Origin: Bacteroidota bacterium
GTDB taxonomy: Bacteria; Bacteroidota; Bacteroidia; Flavobacteriales_D; Crocinitomicaceae
Reading direction: 5' to 3'
Length of the DNA: 64,000 nucleotides
Assembly (NCBI GenBank): GCA_024280155.1
Contig: JAJRQQ010000106.1
Coordinates: forward strand, 62,001 to 126,000
Shown here: piece after piece, positions 45,943 through 54,840 of the stretch
Layout: every line of letters begins with the position of its first letter
Position numbering within the stretch: the first letter of the stretch is position 1
Notes under the pieces: model-generated
The model's database searches: none
What the model was told of the DNA's origin: nothing
What the model saw: only the letters and a program-made list of their open reading frames with translations
Made by a program: the position numbers and the translations under genes

Positions 45943-46908
45943 ATGGCTAAAATTAGAGATATTGATTTAGGTGATTTTCCATTGTTGCTCGCTCCTATGG
46001 AAGATGTAAGTGACCCTCCGTTTCGTGCGTTGTGCAAACGTTATGGTGCGGACTTAATGTACACCGAATTTATCTCATCAGAAGGACTTATTCGTGACGC
46101 TGCTAAAAGTGTTCAGAAGTTGGATATTTTTGAATATGAACGACCGATTGGAATTCAAATTTTTGGCTACGACATCGAAAGCATGAAGCGTGCAACAGAA
46201 TTAACAGAGCAAGCTAACCCTGATATTATTGATATCAATTACGGTTGCCCGGTAAAGAAAGTGGCCTGCAAAGGAGCTGGGGCTGGAATTCTCCAAGATA
46301 TTCCAAAAATGGTAAAAATGACAGCAGAAATTGTGAAATCAACACACTTGCCGGTTACTGTTAAAACACGTTTGGGGTGGGATGAAAATTCAAAATACAT
46401 TGTTGATGTTGCCGAACGTTTGCAAGATGTTGGAATAGAAGGAATCTCTATTCACGGGCGTACGAGAAAGCAAATGTATAAAGGTGAAGCCGATTGGGAG
46501 TTGATTGCTGCGGTTAAAAACAATTCTCGAATGAAAATTCCTGTTTTTGGAAATGGTGACATTGATTCTCCACAAAAAGCGAAAGAATACAAAGAAAAAT
46601 ACAATGTAGACGGTATCATGGTCGGTCGAGCGAGTATCGGAAACCCATGGATTTTTAATGAAATTAAACATTACGTTGCAACCGGTGAAATCTTACCAAA
46701 ACCAAGCATCATTGATCGAGCAAATGCATGCATGGAGCATTTAGAGATGAGTGTAAAATGGAAAGGAGAAACGTTGGGTGTAGCAGAAATGAAACGTCAT
46801 TATACAAATTACTTTAAAGGAATTTCTCACTTCAAAGAATACCGAATGAAATTGGTTACTTCGTTTGATTTAGAAGAAATACGCGAAACTCTGCTATGGA
46901 TTAAATAA
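45943..46908 (+). CDS. dusB: tRNA-dihydrouridine synthase
   Basis: 321 residues. FMN enzyme reducing uridine in the D-loop. Motifs: LAPMEDVSDPPFRALCKRYGADLMYTEF, INYGCPVKKVACKGAGAGIL with the catalytic Cys, VKTRLGWDENS, ISIHGRTRKQMYKGEADW and GNGDI...DGIMVGRASIGNPWIF (phosphate-binding loop). Length and motifs fit DusB. Followed by a convergent small gene. Confidence 0.95.
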   Translation: MAKIRDIDLGDFPLLLAPMEDVSDPPFRALCKRYGADLMYTEFISSEGLIRDAAKSVQKLDIFEYERPIGIQIFGYDIESMKRATELTEQANPDIIDINYGCPVKKVACKGAGAGILQDIPKMVKMTAEIVKSTHLPVTVKTRLGWDENSKYIVDVAERLQDVGIEGISIHGRTRKQMYKGEADWELIAAVKNNSRMKIPVFGNGDIDSPQKAKEYKEKYNVDGIMVGRASIGNPWIFNEIKHYVATGEILPKPSIIDRANACMEHLEMSVKWKGETLGVAEMKRHYTNYFKGISHFKEYRMKLVTSFDLEEIRETLLWIK

Positions 46909-46940
46909 CATGCAGAAGAGTTTAAGTTGGTGGAGTGATT

Positions 46941-47360
46941 TTATTCTTCCATTTGTTTCAATGTCCACTTTTCCGCCGATTTTAAATTGAAAAATACCTT
47001 CGTTGGTTTTACAGGTTTATTAAATCGGATATAAAAATCTGCTAGTATTTTTTGAGAAAGTGAATGAATGACAATTGCATCAGAAAAAGTATAATCGTTT
47101 CCTTTTGGATCAGCTGCCCATTCTCGCATTTCAGGTTTGATGTCAGAAAAGTTACTAAATTCAAAAATATTGTAAAATTTTCCTCCACCATTTCGCTGAA
47201 TAAATTTTAGTCCATATTCAACGATTTCCATCCCAACATTATGCATAGGAGGAATGACTATGTGATAAATTCTATTCTCATAGAGACGATATATCACACC
47301 GTTTATATTGTCTTCCGCTATTAAAGCAGAATTTATGATACGTTCTTTTTCAGTCTTCAA
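46941..47360 (-). CDS. Hypothetical protein, possibly STAS-like
   Basis: I place the start at TTG 47360, because a TATATTTG box at 47385-47392 covers the upstream TTG at 47387. About 139 residues, soluble: VIYRLYENRIYHIVIPPMHNVGMEIVEYGLKFI, then GGKFYNIFEFSNF, DYTFSDAIVIHSLSQKILADFYIRF and KPTKVFFNLKSAEKWL-like end. The strand/helix order and LKSAEKW recall SpoIIAA/STAS-like or DUF7793 proteins of Bacteroidota; not certain. Confidence 0.6.
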   Translation of the reverse strand: MKTEKERIINSALIAEDNINGVIYRLYENRIYHIVIPPMHNVGMEIVEYGLKFIQRNGGGKFYNIFEFSNFSDIKPEMREWAADPKGNDYTFSDAIVIHSLSQKILADFYIRFNKPVKPTKVFFNLKSAEKWTLKQMEE

Positions 47361-47384
47361 GCAATTTTGATTATTTTTACTTTT

Positions 47385-47415
47385 CAAATATACGATAAAA
47401 ATGCAACGATATCAA
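47385..47415 (-). promoter_or_regulatory. Promoter of the STAS-like gene, inside the start of paaZ
   Basis: Minus-strand TTG (47413-47415), 20 bases, TATATTTG (47385-47392). The -33 element lies within codon 5 of paaZ on the opposite strand, so the two genes have interleaved control regions. Confidence 0.5.
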
Positions 47416-49452
47416 AATTACGTACAAGGTCAATGGGTTGACGGACAGGGTTCTGAACTCGATTTATTCAATGCTATAACTGGCGATAAAATTGGAGAAG
47501 CTTCAAGTGCTGGTCTCGATTACGAGTCAATTTTAGCTTATGGACGTAAAACAGGTGGAGATAAGCTACGCAAAATGACTTTTCAAGAACGTGGTCGAAT
47601 GTTAAAAGCATTAGCATTTCATTTAATGGAAAAAAAACGTAAATATTATGAAGTAAGTGCATGGTCTGGAGCAACAAAAGTAGATTCTTGGATAGACATC
47701 GAAGGTGGGATAGGTAACCTTTTTGCCAATGCATCTTTGAGAAGACAATTTCCAGATTTACCTTATCATGTTGATGGTGTTGCTGCTCCCCTTTCAAAAG
47801 GAGGATCTTTTATTGGACATCATATTATGGTGCCTAAACGTGGTGTTGCTGTTCATATCAATGCTTTTAACTTCCCAATTTGGGGAATGTTAGAGAAAAT
47901 TGCTGTCAATATGATGGCAGGTGTTCCTTCTGTTGTGAAACCATCCGAGTTTACATGTTATTTGACGGAAGTTATGGTGAGAGACATCATTGCTTCGAAA
48001 ATTTTACCCGAAGGTTCTTTGCAATTGATTTGTGGATTAGGTCGTGGTGTGATTGATCATGTTTCTTCTGAGGATGTAGTTACTTTTACGGGTTCTGCCA
48101 AAACAGGTCGTATTTTAAAATCAATGCCGCACATCGTGGAAAATAGTGTTCCTTTTAACCTTGAAGCAGACTCGTTAAATGCATCCGTTTTAGGTGAATA
48201 TGCAACACCAGATACTGAAGAGTTTAAATTATTCATCAAAGAATGTACAAAAGAGATTACAGTGAAAGCTGGACAAAAATGTACGGCTGTTCGAAGAATT
48301 ATCGTTCCAGAAAACTTAATCGATGAGGTTGAATCAGCGATTGCTAGTCGTTTAAGTACAACAATAATTGGCGACCCAAGTCAAGAAGGAGTAAGAATGG
48401 GAGCGTTAGCAACGAATTTACAAGTAGAGCGTGTTCGTGAGAATGTTGAATTATTAGCAAAATCTCAAGATATTGTTTATGGTGATTTAGATAATTTTGA
48501 CGTAGTCGGTGCAGATAAAGAGAAAGGAGCTTTTTTCTCTCCAATTTTATTTAGAAATAATGACCCATTCAATAAAACAGATGTTCACAACATTGAATGT
48601 TTTGGACCAGTTTCTACGATAATGCCCTATAAATCATTGGATGATGCCATCGAACTTTCTCGAATGGGGAAAGGCTCATTGGTTTCTTCCATTGTTACCC
48701 CAAATGATGATGAAGCGAAAGATTTTGTCATCAATGCAGCACATATGCACGGCCGAATTTTAGTGTTGAATAAAGGTTGTGCGAAAGAAAGCACAGGACA
48801 TGGTTCTCCAATGCCGCTGTTAACACATGGTGGTCCAGGTAGAGCTGGTGGAGGAGAAGAAATGGGTGGTAAACGTGGAATTTTGCATTACATGCAACGA
48901 ACAGCTATCCAAGGTCACCCAACTACGATTACGAAGATTACAGAGCAATTCCAGGTAGGTGCAGAGATGCCAGAAGCAAACCCTCATGTGTTTAGACAAC
49001 ATTTCGAAGAATTAACGATTGGCGATACTGTTTTTACACATAAACATACCGTAACAGATGCAGATATTGTAAATTTTGCGAATGTTTCTGGAGATAACTT
49101 CTATGCACATATGGATGAAACTTCTTTGGACGGTACTATTTTTGAAAAAAGAGTAGCACATGGTTATTTCTTACTATCAAAAGCGGCAGGTTTATTCGTT
49201 GACCCAAAGAAAGGTCCGGTTTTATTGAATTACGGTGTAGAAGAAGCACGATTTACGAAACCTGTTTATCCAGGGGCAACAATTGGCGTTCGATTTACGG
49301 TGAAAGAAAAAATAGACCAAGAAAAGAAAGATGAGAATGATATCGCTAAAGGGATTGTTAAGTTTTTAGTTGATATGTATGATGAAACGGGAGAAACAGT
49401 TGCAATGGCGACCATTTTAACGATGGTAAAGAAGTTGGATCAGAGTATGTAG
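47401..49452 (+). CDS. paaZ: Bifunctional aldehyde dehydrogenase / MaoC-like hydratase PaaZ
   Basis: 683 residues. ALDH domain about 1-520 with SGATKVDSW, INAFNFPIWGMLEKIAVN, PSVVKPSEFT, Glu in NLEADSLNASVLG and catalytic Cys in AGQKCTAVRRI. MaoC-type hydratase about 530-683 with TDADIVNFANVSGDNFYAHMD (Asp-His active site). Opens the oxepin-CoA ring in phenylacetate breakdown and oxidises the aldehyde. No other paa genes are nearby, so the rest of the pathway, if present, is elsewhere. Followed by a hairpin terminator. Confidence 0.93.
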   Translation: MQRYQNYVQGQWVDGQGSELDLFNAITGDKIGEASSAGLDYESILAYGRKTGGDKLRKMTFQERGRMLKALAFHLMEKKRKYYEVSAWSGATKVDSWIDIEGGIGNLFANASLRRQFPDLPYHVDGVAAPLSKGGSFIGHHIMVPKRGVAVHINAFNFPIWGMLEKIAVNMMAGVPSVVKPSEFTCYLTEVMVRDIIASKILPEGSLQLICGLGRGVIDHVSSEDVVTFTGSAKTGRILKSMPHIVENSVPFNLEADSLNASVLGEYATPDTEEFKLFIKECTKEITVKAGQKCTAVRRIIVPENLIDEVESAIASRLSTTIIGDPSQEGVRMGALATNLQVERVRENVELLAKSQDIVYGDLDNFDVVGADKEKGAFFSPILFRNNDPFNKTDVHNIECFGPVSTIMPYKSLDDAIELSRMGKGSLVSSIVTPNDDEAKDFVINAAHMHGRILVLNKGCAKESTGHGSPMPLLTHGGPGRAGGGEEMGGKRGILHYMQRTAIQGHPTTITKITEQFQVGAEMPEANPHVFRQHFEELTIGDTVFTHKHTVTDADIVNFANVSGDNFYAHMDETSLDGTIFEKRVAHGYFLLSKAAGLFVDPKKGPVLLNYGVEEARFTKPVYPGATIGVRFTVKEKIDQEKKDENDIAKGIVKFLVDMYDETGETVAMATILTMVKKLDQSM

Positions 49453-49497
49453 AATATATTCTGACTATAATTCTAGAGTTTCATATTTTGATAATGA

Positions 49498-49534
49498 CTA
49501 AAAAAGATTTCACAACACAGTGAAGTCTTTTTTA
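49498..49534 (+). terminator. Terminator downstream of paaZ
   Basis: CTAAAAAAGATTTCAC pairs with GTGAAGTCTTTTTTAG with one mismatch around a six-base loop. Symmetrical, so it may act on both strands. Confidence 0.7.
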
Positions 49535-49650
49535 GCTCTTCCACCGATTTAATTGTCGTCAGACGCATTCAGACATGAAAATTTTGGTTCTTCCATGATT
49601 TCACACTCAATTTTTAATATTGATTGGTGTTAATTCCAAAACGTTATAGC

Positions 49651-49683
49651 ATAAAAAAAGAGCTTATCGTTAGATAAGCTCTT
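49651..49683 (-). terminator. Terminator downstream of tRNA-Asn
   Basis: AAGAGCTTATC at 49658-49668 and GATAAGCTCTT at 49673-49683 form a perfect 11-base stem with a four-base loop; on the minus strand seven or so T follow. Confidence 0.75.
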
Positions 49684-49684
49684 G

Positions 49685-49758
49685 CTCTCCCTCAAGGACT
49701 CGAACCTTGGACCCTCTGATTAACAGTCAGATGCTCTAACCAACTGAGCTAAGGGAGA
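49685..49758 (-). tRNA. tRNA-Asn (anticodon GTT)
   Basis: 74 nt on the minus strand. Acceptor stem TCTCCCT / AGGGAGA (7 base pairs), D-arm TAGCTCAGTTGGTTAGAGCA, anticodon stem TCTGA / TCAGA with loop CTGTTAA (anticodon GTT), T-arm GGTTCGAGTCC, discriminator G. CCA is not encoded. Confidence 0.97.
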
Positions 49759-49788
49759 ATTTGCGCACCTATTTGGTGTTAGCGAGTG

Positions 49789-49817
49789 CAAATATAGGGA
49801 AAGAATTTATTTTTCAA
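49789..49817 (-). promoter_or_regulatory. Predicted tRNA-Asn promoter
   Basis: Minus-strand TTG (49815-49817), 18 bases, TATATTTG (49789-49796), about 30 bases before the mature tRNA 5' end. Confidence 0.55.
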
Positions 49818-49862
49818 ACAGAAAACAGAAAAAAATATCGCTTTTCCATGTTTTTTTTAAAA

Positions 49863-50794
49863 TCAATTCTTTTTTACAACAATTGCATCTGTAAACCCTC
49901 GTTTTTTTATTTGATTCAAGGCATTTTTAGCTTCTTCTTGTGTAGAAAAATTACCCACTAAATAGATGTATTTGTAAGCATTTTTCGTGTTCAATTCTTT
50001 TCGATGTACATTCATTTTCAATCGTTTAAACGATTTGTCTTCTTCGTTAATAGGTAGGATAGATGACATTATTTGAATGCAATAATACTGTGATGATGTT
50101 TTTTTCTCTGTGTTTTGGACTTTTTTTCTCTGCACAAAATTAATTTTTGGAAATTCTTTAATAATTGTTGTTCGAAAAGCTCGAAAAATTGCAGAAGCAA
50201 TGATTTCTTGACCATAAGTCGTGTTTAAATAATTGGCTTCCTTAGTGTTTGTTAAGAATCCACATTCGACTAAAACACTTGTCATATTGGTGTATTTTAA
50301 AACCTGTAAGGTGTGCTTTAAATCTTTCATGTCTTTAACACCTCTTGATTTTCGGCCGGCACGTTTGGAAAACTGTTTTTCAATTTCACGAGCTAGTTGA
50401 ACAGATTTTGTTAAACGCATAGTATGAACATGTGTTTCTGTTCCCTTTACTCGTTTATTATCGTTTCCATTGCAGTGAATACTGATGAAATAATCTGCTT
50501 TATTCTTATTTGCCATTGCAACTCTATCATCTAGACTCGGATAAATATCATTTGTTCGAGTGTACATGACCCTAACATTTTGTAAGTATTTCTCCAAGTA
50601 GCCTCCTAATTCTTTCGCAATAAGTAAATTTAATTCTTTTTCAGAATGCAATTGAGTGTTGTGAGCGAGGTGACCAGGATCACTTCCACCATGTCCAGGG
50701 TCAATAACTACTAAGACTTCTTTTTTTGTGCAAATAATGAATTCTGAACAAAAAACATTAGGAAGAAGAGTAAAAGAAGTCGTATTATTTTCAT
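49863..50794 (-). pseudogene. N-acetylmuramoyl-L-alanine amidase with SPOR domain, frameshifted
   Basis: Start ATG 50794 gives a signal peptide (MKIIRLLLLFFLMFFVQNSLFAQ) that stops after three Lys. One more A in the run of seven (T at 50721-50727 on the plus strand) would continue as KKEVLVVIDPGHGGSDPGHLA into the Amidase_3 domain. Zinc ligands are His in DPGHGG, His in SIHCNG and a Glu, and the catalytic Glu is in VLVECGFL. The C-terminal region (about 240-310 when joined) is a SPOR domain (QYYCIQIMSS, YIYLVGNFSTQEEAKNAL) that binds denuded septal glycan. Cleaves the peptide stem during division; likely a target of FtsEX. Confidence 0.9.
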
Positions 50795-50880
50795 TTTATA
50801 AATATAAGAAAGATTGTTTTTTGTTTCTTTACATAAATAAAAGATTACAAAGTACGAATTGTTGACAGCTATAATAAAGA

Positions 50881-51936
50881 ATGGAAAAAATCGCATTAGT
50901 AGAAATTGGAGGATCACATGATGAGTGCTTATTAACCCAAATGGATGCCATTAAACAATCGGGTAGAAAAGTTATTCTTATAACAACTCAGGTTGTAATG
51001 GATAGAAACCCATTTTTTAGCGATTACATCGATTCTCTTCTTCTTCTTTCAGAAGCAGAATTAAAAAACAAAATGAAGTCGATGCGAAAACTTCTCCACT
51101 TTTTAAAAAAAGAAGGTGTATCTAAACTTGTTTTAAATACTGCGCAAGGCAATCATATCCGAAATTTATCCATTCTTGCTCTTTTTTCTAAAATAGAATT
51201 TATTGGGATTATTCACACAACGCGAAAATTTAACGACAGTTTTACGCAGAAAATCATACATAAAAAGATTAAAAAGTATTTATTGTTGAGTGCTTTTTTG
51301 AAAGATAAAATTACACCACAAAAAGGCATTTCTTTAGATTACTTTTATCCTATTCACTTTAATAAAGCAAGTATAAATCACGAGAAATTCCCCAAAAAAA
51401 CGATAGTCGTTATTGGGGGGGTAGAAAATCGTCGGAAAGATTTAGAAGGTTTTCCACAACTCATTAAAAACGTTGGAAATGATTTCCAATTTGTTTTTTT
51501 AGGAAAAAGTGACCCAAATCAAGCTGAAGTAATTGTATTTAAAAAAAGGTTGATAGAAAATCAGTTATCAGACAAGGTCATTTTCTATGATCATTTTGTT
51601 TCAAACGAAGAATTTTCGCAACAAATTCAATTATCTACAGCTATTCTTCCTTTGGTTCATCCCAACACACCAAGTGCTGATCAATATTTTAAAAATCAAA
51701 TCTCAGGGGCAATGAATGTCGCTTTTGGTTACCATAAATCGTTGCTAATTCATGAAGAATATTCACTGATCGAAGAGATGCAACCGGCAAGTGTTTACTA
51801 TAATTTAGAAAATTTTTCATCAATTCTTGAAATGAATAAAGATACTTTTATAGAAATTTCAGCACAAATGAAAAATAATTCTTCATTTGATGTTTTAGAA
51901 CAAGAAAAAAGGTATTTATCTTTTATACTTGGTTAA
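50881..51936 (+). CDS. Glycosyltransferase-like protein (GT-B fold)
   Basis: 351 residues, no signal peptide. Two Rossmann-like halves: EKIALVEIGGSHDECLL at the start and KTIVVIGGVENRRKDLEGFPQLIKNV with NDFQFVFLGKSDPNQ in the second half, then ILPLVHPNTPSADQYFKNQISGAMNVAFGYHKSLLIHEEY, which resembles the donor site of GT4-like enzymes. No strict EX7E motif was checked. Donor and acceptor unknown. Its 3' end overlaps where the intact uvrC would end. Confidence 0.7.
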   Translation: MEKIALVEIGGSHDECLLTQMDAIKQSGRKVILITTQVVMDRNPFFSDYIDSLLLLSEAELKNKMKSMRKLLHFLKKEGVSKLVLNTAQGNHIRNLSILALFSKIEFIGIIHTTRKFNDSFTQKIIHKKIKKYLLLSAFLKDKITPQKGISLDYFYPIHFNKASINHEKFPKKTIVVIGGVENRRKDLEGFPQLIKNVGNDFQFVFLGKSDPNQAEVIVFKKRLIENQLSDKVIFYDHFVSNEEFSQQIQLSTAILPLVHPNTPSADQYFKNQISGAMNVAFGYHKSLLIHEEYSLIEEMQPASVYYNLENFSSILEMNKDTFIEISAQMKNNSSFDVLEQEKRYLSFILG

Positions 51937-52005
51937 AGTGGTTAAAAACAACTTTTGCTTTTGCTTCACCAACAACAGTTTTTAATTCATCAACGGTTGC
52001 GGTCT

Positions 52006-53721
52006 TTATTTTTTTACCGTTTTAAAAGCCTTCATTAATTCTTCATGTGTTTTAGGTCCTACTCCTTTGATTGCTGTTATTTCGGACGTCAAAGATGCTT
52101 TACTACGTTTGTCTCGATGATGTGTAATTCCAAAGCGATGTGCTTCATTTCTTAAATATTGAATAATGCGTAAACTTTCCGATTTTTTATCAATGTAGAT
52201 AGGATATTGGTCACCTGGAAAGAAAATTTCTTCCAAACGTTTTGCAATTCCTACAATGGCGATTTTTCCACGGAGATTTAGTCGCTCTAATGCTTTTAGT
52301 GATGCGCTTAATTGCCCTTTTCCACCGTCAATGACAATGAGTTGGGGTAAAGATTGGTTTTCTTTTAATAAACGTTTATACCTTCGATATACTACCTCCT
52401 CCATGGATGCAAAATCGTCAGGACCATCGACTGTTTTAATATTGAAATGGCGGTAATCTTTTTTACTTGGTTTTGCATTTTTAAAAACGACACAGGCAGA
52501 AACAGCATTTGTTCCTTGGAGGTTAGAGTTATCAAAACACTCAATGTGTACAGGTTTTTCTTGTAATCGAAAATCAACGCGAATTTGCTCTAGAATTCTT
52601 TCGGTGTGTCGCTCTGGGTTTTTAATTTTCTCTTGTTTTAACTTATCCATTCGAAAGAACTTAGTATTCCGTTGAGATAGATCAATAAGAGACTTTTTGT
52701 CGCCACGCTGAGGAACAAAGAATGTTATTCCATCCAATTCTAATCCGATAGAATGAGCAATTAAACCCTCTTTGTTCTGACTACTGAATCTTTCTCGCAT
52801 GTCTGGTAAAACAAAACCAATAATGTCGGCATCAGTTTCTTCGAGTTTCTTTTTAACTTCAACGGTAAAACCATGAATAATTGAGCCGTTTTGAATGACG
52901 AGATAATTTACAAAAGCTGTTTTCTCGTCTTGGAGAACGGTAATAACGTCCAATTGAGAAATCGTAGGAGAAACAACCGTAGATTTTGCTTTGTAACGTT
53001 GGATGGTGGATATTTTTTCTTTGACTTCTTGTGCTTCTTCGAATTTTAACTCTTCTGCAAGTGTCATCATTTTATCTTTCAAAGAACGAATAACTTCACC
53101 AATATTTCCTTTAACGATATGTTCAATTTCCTTGATATAAACATTGTATTCGTCTTCTTTTTCATACCCAACACAGCCGCCCTTGCAATTTCCAAGGTGA
53201 TACTCTAGGCATACTTTATGTTTTTTTTCAGCAATTTTATTTTTAGATAAATCGAGGTTGCAATTTCTGAGCGGATATACTTCTCGAATAAAAGAGAGGA
53301 GAGTAGTTACAACTTTTACACTTGGGTAAGGACCGAAATACTTAGAACCGTCCTTTACAATTCTTCGTGTAGAAAAAACACGAGGAAAGGCTTCTTTTTT
53401 TATACAAATCCACGGATATGTTTTATCGTCTTTGAGTTGTATGTTGTATTTTGGTTGGTACTTTTTTATCAGACTGTTTTCCAACAACAGTGCATCCATT
53501 TCTGTTTCAACAACAATGTATTTTATTTCATCAATTTGGGCAACAAGTACACGGGTTTTACCATACTCTTGCTTTTTATTAAAGTAGGAAGCAACTCTCT
53601 TTTTGAGGTTTTTTGCCTTTCCGACGTATAAAATCTTCTCTTCTCTATTGTAAAACTGATAAACTCCAGGTTTTTCAGGGAGAACTTTTAACTTAAGTAG
53701 AATAGAAGCTTTTACATTCAT
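52006..53721 (-). CDS. uvrC: UvrABC excinuclease subunit C, C-terminus shifted
   Basis: 571 residues. GIY-YIG nuclease domain at 13-92 (PGVYQFYNREEKILYVGKAKNLKKRV), Cys-rich CNLDLSKNKIAEKKHKVCLEYHLGNCKGGCVGY, UVR motif near 205-240 and the RNase H-like domain (HIECFDNSNLQGTNAVSACVVF, LIVIDGGKGQLSAS). The protein ends after the first half of the helix-hairpin-helix (AIKGVGPKTHEELMKAFKTVKK). One more A in the run at 52009-52015 would extend the frame through IKTATVDELKTVVGEAK to a stop at 51923, completing the second HhH. Makes both incisions in nucleotide excision repair; the missing tail is needed for the 5' cut in E. coli. Confidence 0.92.
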   Translation of the reverse strand: MNVKASILLKLKVLPEKPGVYQFYNREEKILYVGKAKNLKKRVASYFNKKQEYGKTRVLVAQIDEIKYIVVETEMDALLLENSLIKKYQPKYNIQLKDDKTYPWICIKKEAFPRVFSTRRIVKDGSKYFGPYPSVKVVTTLLSFIREVYPLRNCNLDLSKNKIAEKKHKVCLEYHLGNCKGGCVGYEKEDEYNVYIKEIEHIVKGNIGEVIRSLKDKMMTLAEELKFEEAQEVKEKISTIQRYKAKSTVVSPTISQLDVITVLQDEKTAFVNYLVIQNGSIIHGFTVEVKKKLEETDADIIGFVLPDMRERFSSQNKEGLIAHSIGLELDGITFFVPQRGDKKSLIDLSQRNTKFFRMDKLKQEKIKNPERHTERILEQIRVDFRLQEKPVHIECFDNSNLQGTNAVSACVVFKNAKPSKKDYRHFNIKTVDGPDDFASMEEVVYRRYKRLLKENQSLPQLIVIDGGKGQLSASLKALERLNLRGKIAIVGIAKRLEEIFFPGDQYPIYIDKKSESLRIIQYLRNEAHRFGITHHRDKRSKASLTSEITAIKGVGPKTHEELMKAFKTVKK

Positions 53722-54684
53722 TTATTGGCTAATCAATTCGTATAATTCATTTAGGTTTGGCGAAATTATTATTTCAATTCGACGATTTTTTGATTTATCG
53801 TTTATATCAACGGGAATAAATTCAGAGCGACCTGCGGCCATTAATTGCGCAGGATTTATCGTTGAATTTTCCAACATTATTTCAATTACGGAGGTTGCCC
53901 TTAAAACAGAGAGTTCCCAGTTGTTTTTTGGATGTTTACTACCGGCCATTTTATCGGTATCGGTATGGCCTTCAACAATAATTTCCAATTCTGTTTCTGT
54001 TTCTAAAACTTTGGATAAATCAATGAGTACATTTTTACCTTCAGCACCCACCTGAGTGCTTCCCGATGCAAATAATAGTTTTGCTTCCATGCTTACATAA
54101 ATTTTACCGTTTCTTTCTTCAACAGTTAGACCTTTGTCTGCAAATCCAATCAAAGCTTTTGCTACTTTTTCTTTTAGTAATTGTGTTGCTCTTTCTTGAT
54201 CGTGGATAATTTTTTCTAACTCATTCACACGTTGTTCACGTTCTACTAGTAAAGTTTGTTTTTCCAACAATTGACGCTCTAACTCCAATAAATCATCTTC
54301 TTTTTTCTGTAGTTCAATTTTTTTCGTTTCCAATTCAGAATTTAAGTCTGCACTTTCTTTGCCACTTTTCAACCTTAAATTACCATAAGTTGTTTCCAAA
54401 GATTCATTGATTTCAGCCAATTTATCGTATTTAGCTAACAATGTTCGATAATCTAAGCCTAAACGAGTTGTATCGATTTTTAAATCGACTACTTGGGCAG
54501 TTAGCTGTTCGTGCTGTGTACGCAAATCTTTGGCTTCTGCTTCAAAATTTAAAGCATTTGTTTTGTGCTTTTTCAACTCTTCACTGCATTGTTTTTCTCT
54601 TTCCAATAGTTCGTTGTATTTCTTTGCAGGAACACAAGAAGTTATCAATAACAGACCGAGAATAAAGCTTATAAATAATTTCAT
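53722..54684 (-). CDS. OmpA-family lipoprotein with coiled coil
   Basis: 320 residues. Lipoprotein signal with lipobox ITSC (Cys17), a coiled coil of heptads over about 25-180 (QLEKQ/ELEKI-rich), and a C-terminal OmpA/MotB peptidoglycan-binding domain (about 200-315): ASGSTQVGAEGKNVL, VEGHTDTDKM, NNWELSVLRATSVIEIM, GRSEFIPV, KSKNRRIEIII. Anchors the outer membrane to the wall. Upstream of uvrC, downstream of the porP/sprF pair. Confidence 0.92.
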   Translation of the reverse strand: MKLFISFILGLLLITSCVPAKKYNELLEREKQCSEELKKHKTNALNFEAEAKDLRTQHEQLTAQVVDLKIDTTRLGLDYRTLLAKYDKLAEINESLETTYGNLRLKSGKESADLNSELETKKIELQKKEDDLLELERQLLEKQTLLVEREQRVNELEKIIHDQERATQLLKEKVAKALIGFADKGLTVEERNGKIYVSMEAKLLFASGSTQVGAEGKNVLIDLSKVLETETELEIIVEGHTDTDKMAGSKHPKNNWELSVLRATSVIEIMLENSTINPAQLMAAGRSEFIPVDINDKSKNRRIEIIISPNLNELYELISQ

Positions 54685-54840
54685 ATTAAAACATTTTAAA
54701 CAAAGATGCAGAGAAGAATGAAGTCAAAAACAAAGATGCACAGTTATTTATACACATCGAAGGGTTGAAATTGTTTTGGGCAAGATGATCTTAAAAACAC
54801 ATCCTTCTATTTTCATACAGTTGTTCTATAGTACTTCTTT

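Noticed and set aside
50711-50917. Stand-alone 68-codon minus-strand ORF
   Set aside because: Its last part is the signal peptide of the split amidase, and the first 41 codons lie upstream of the proper ATG 50794.
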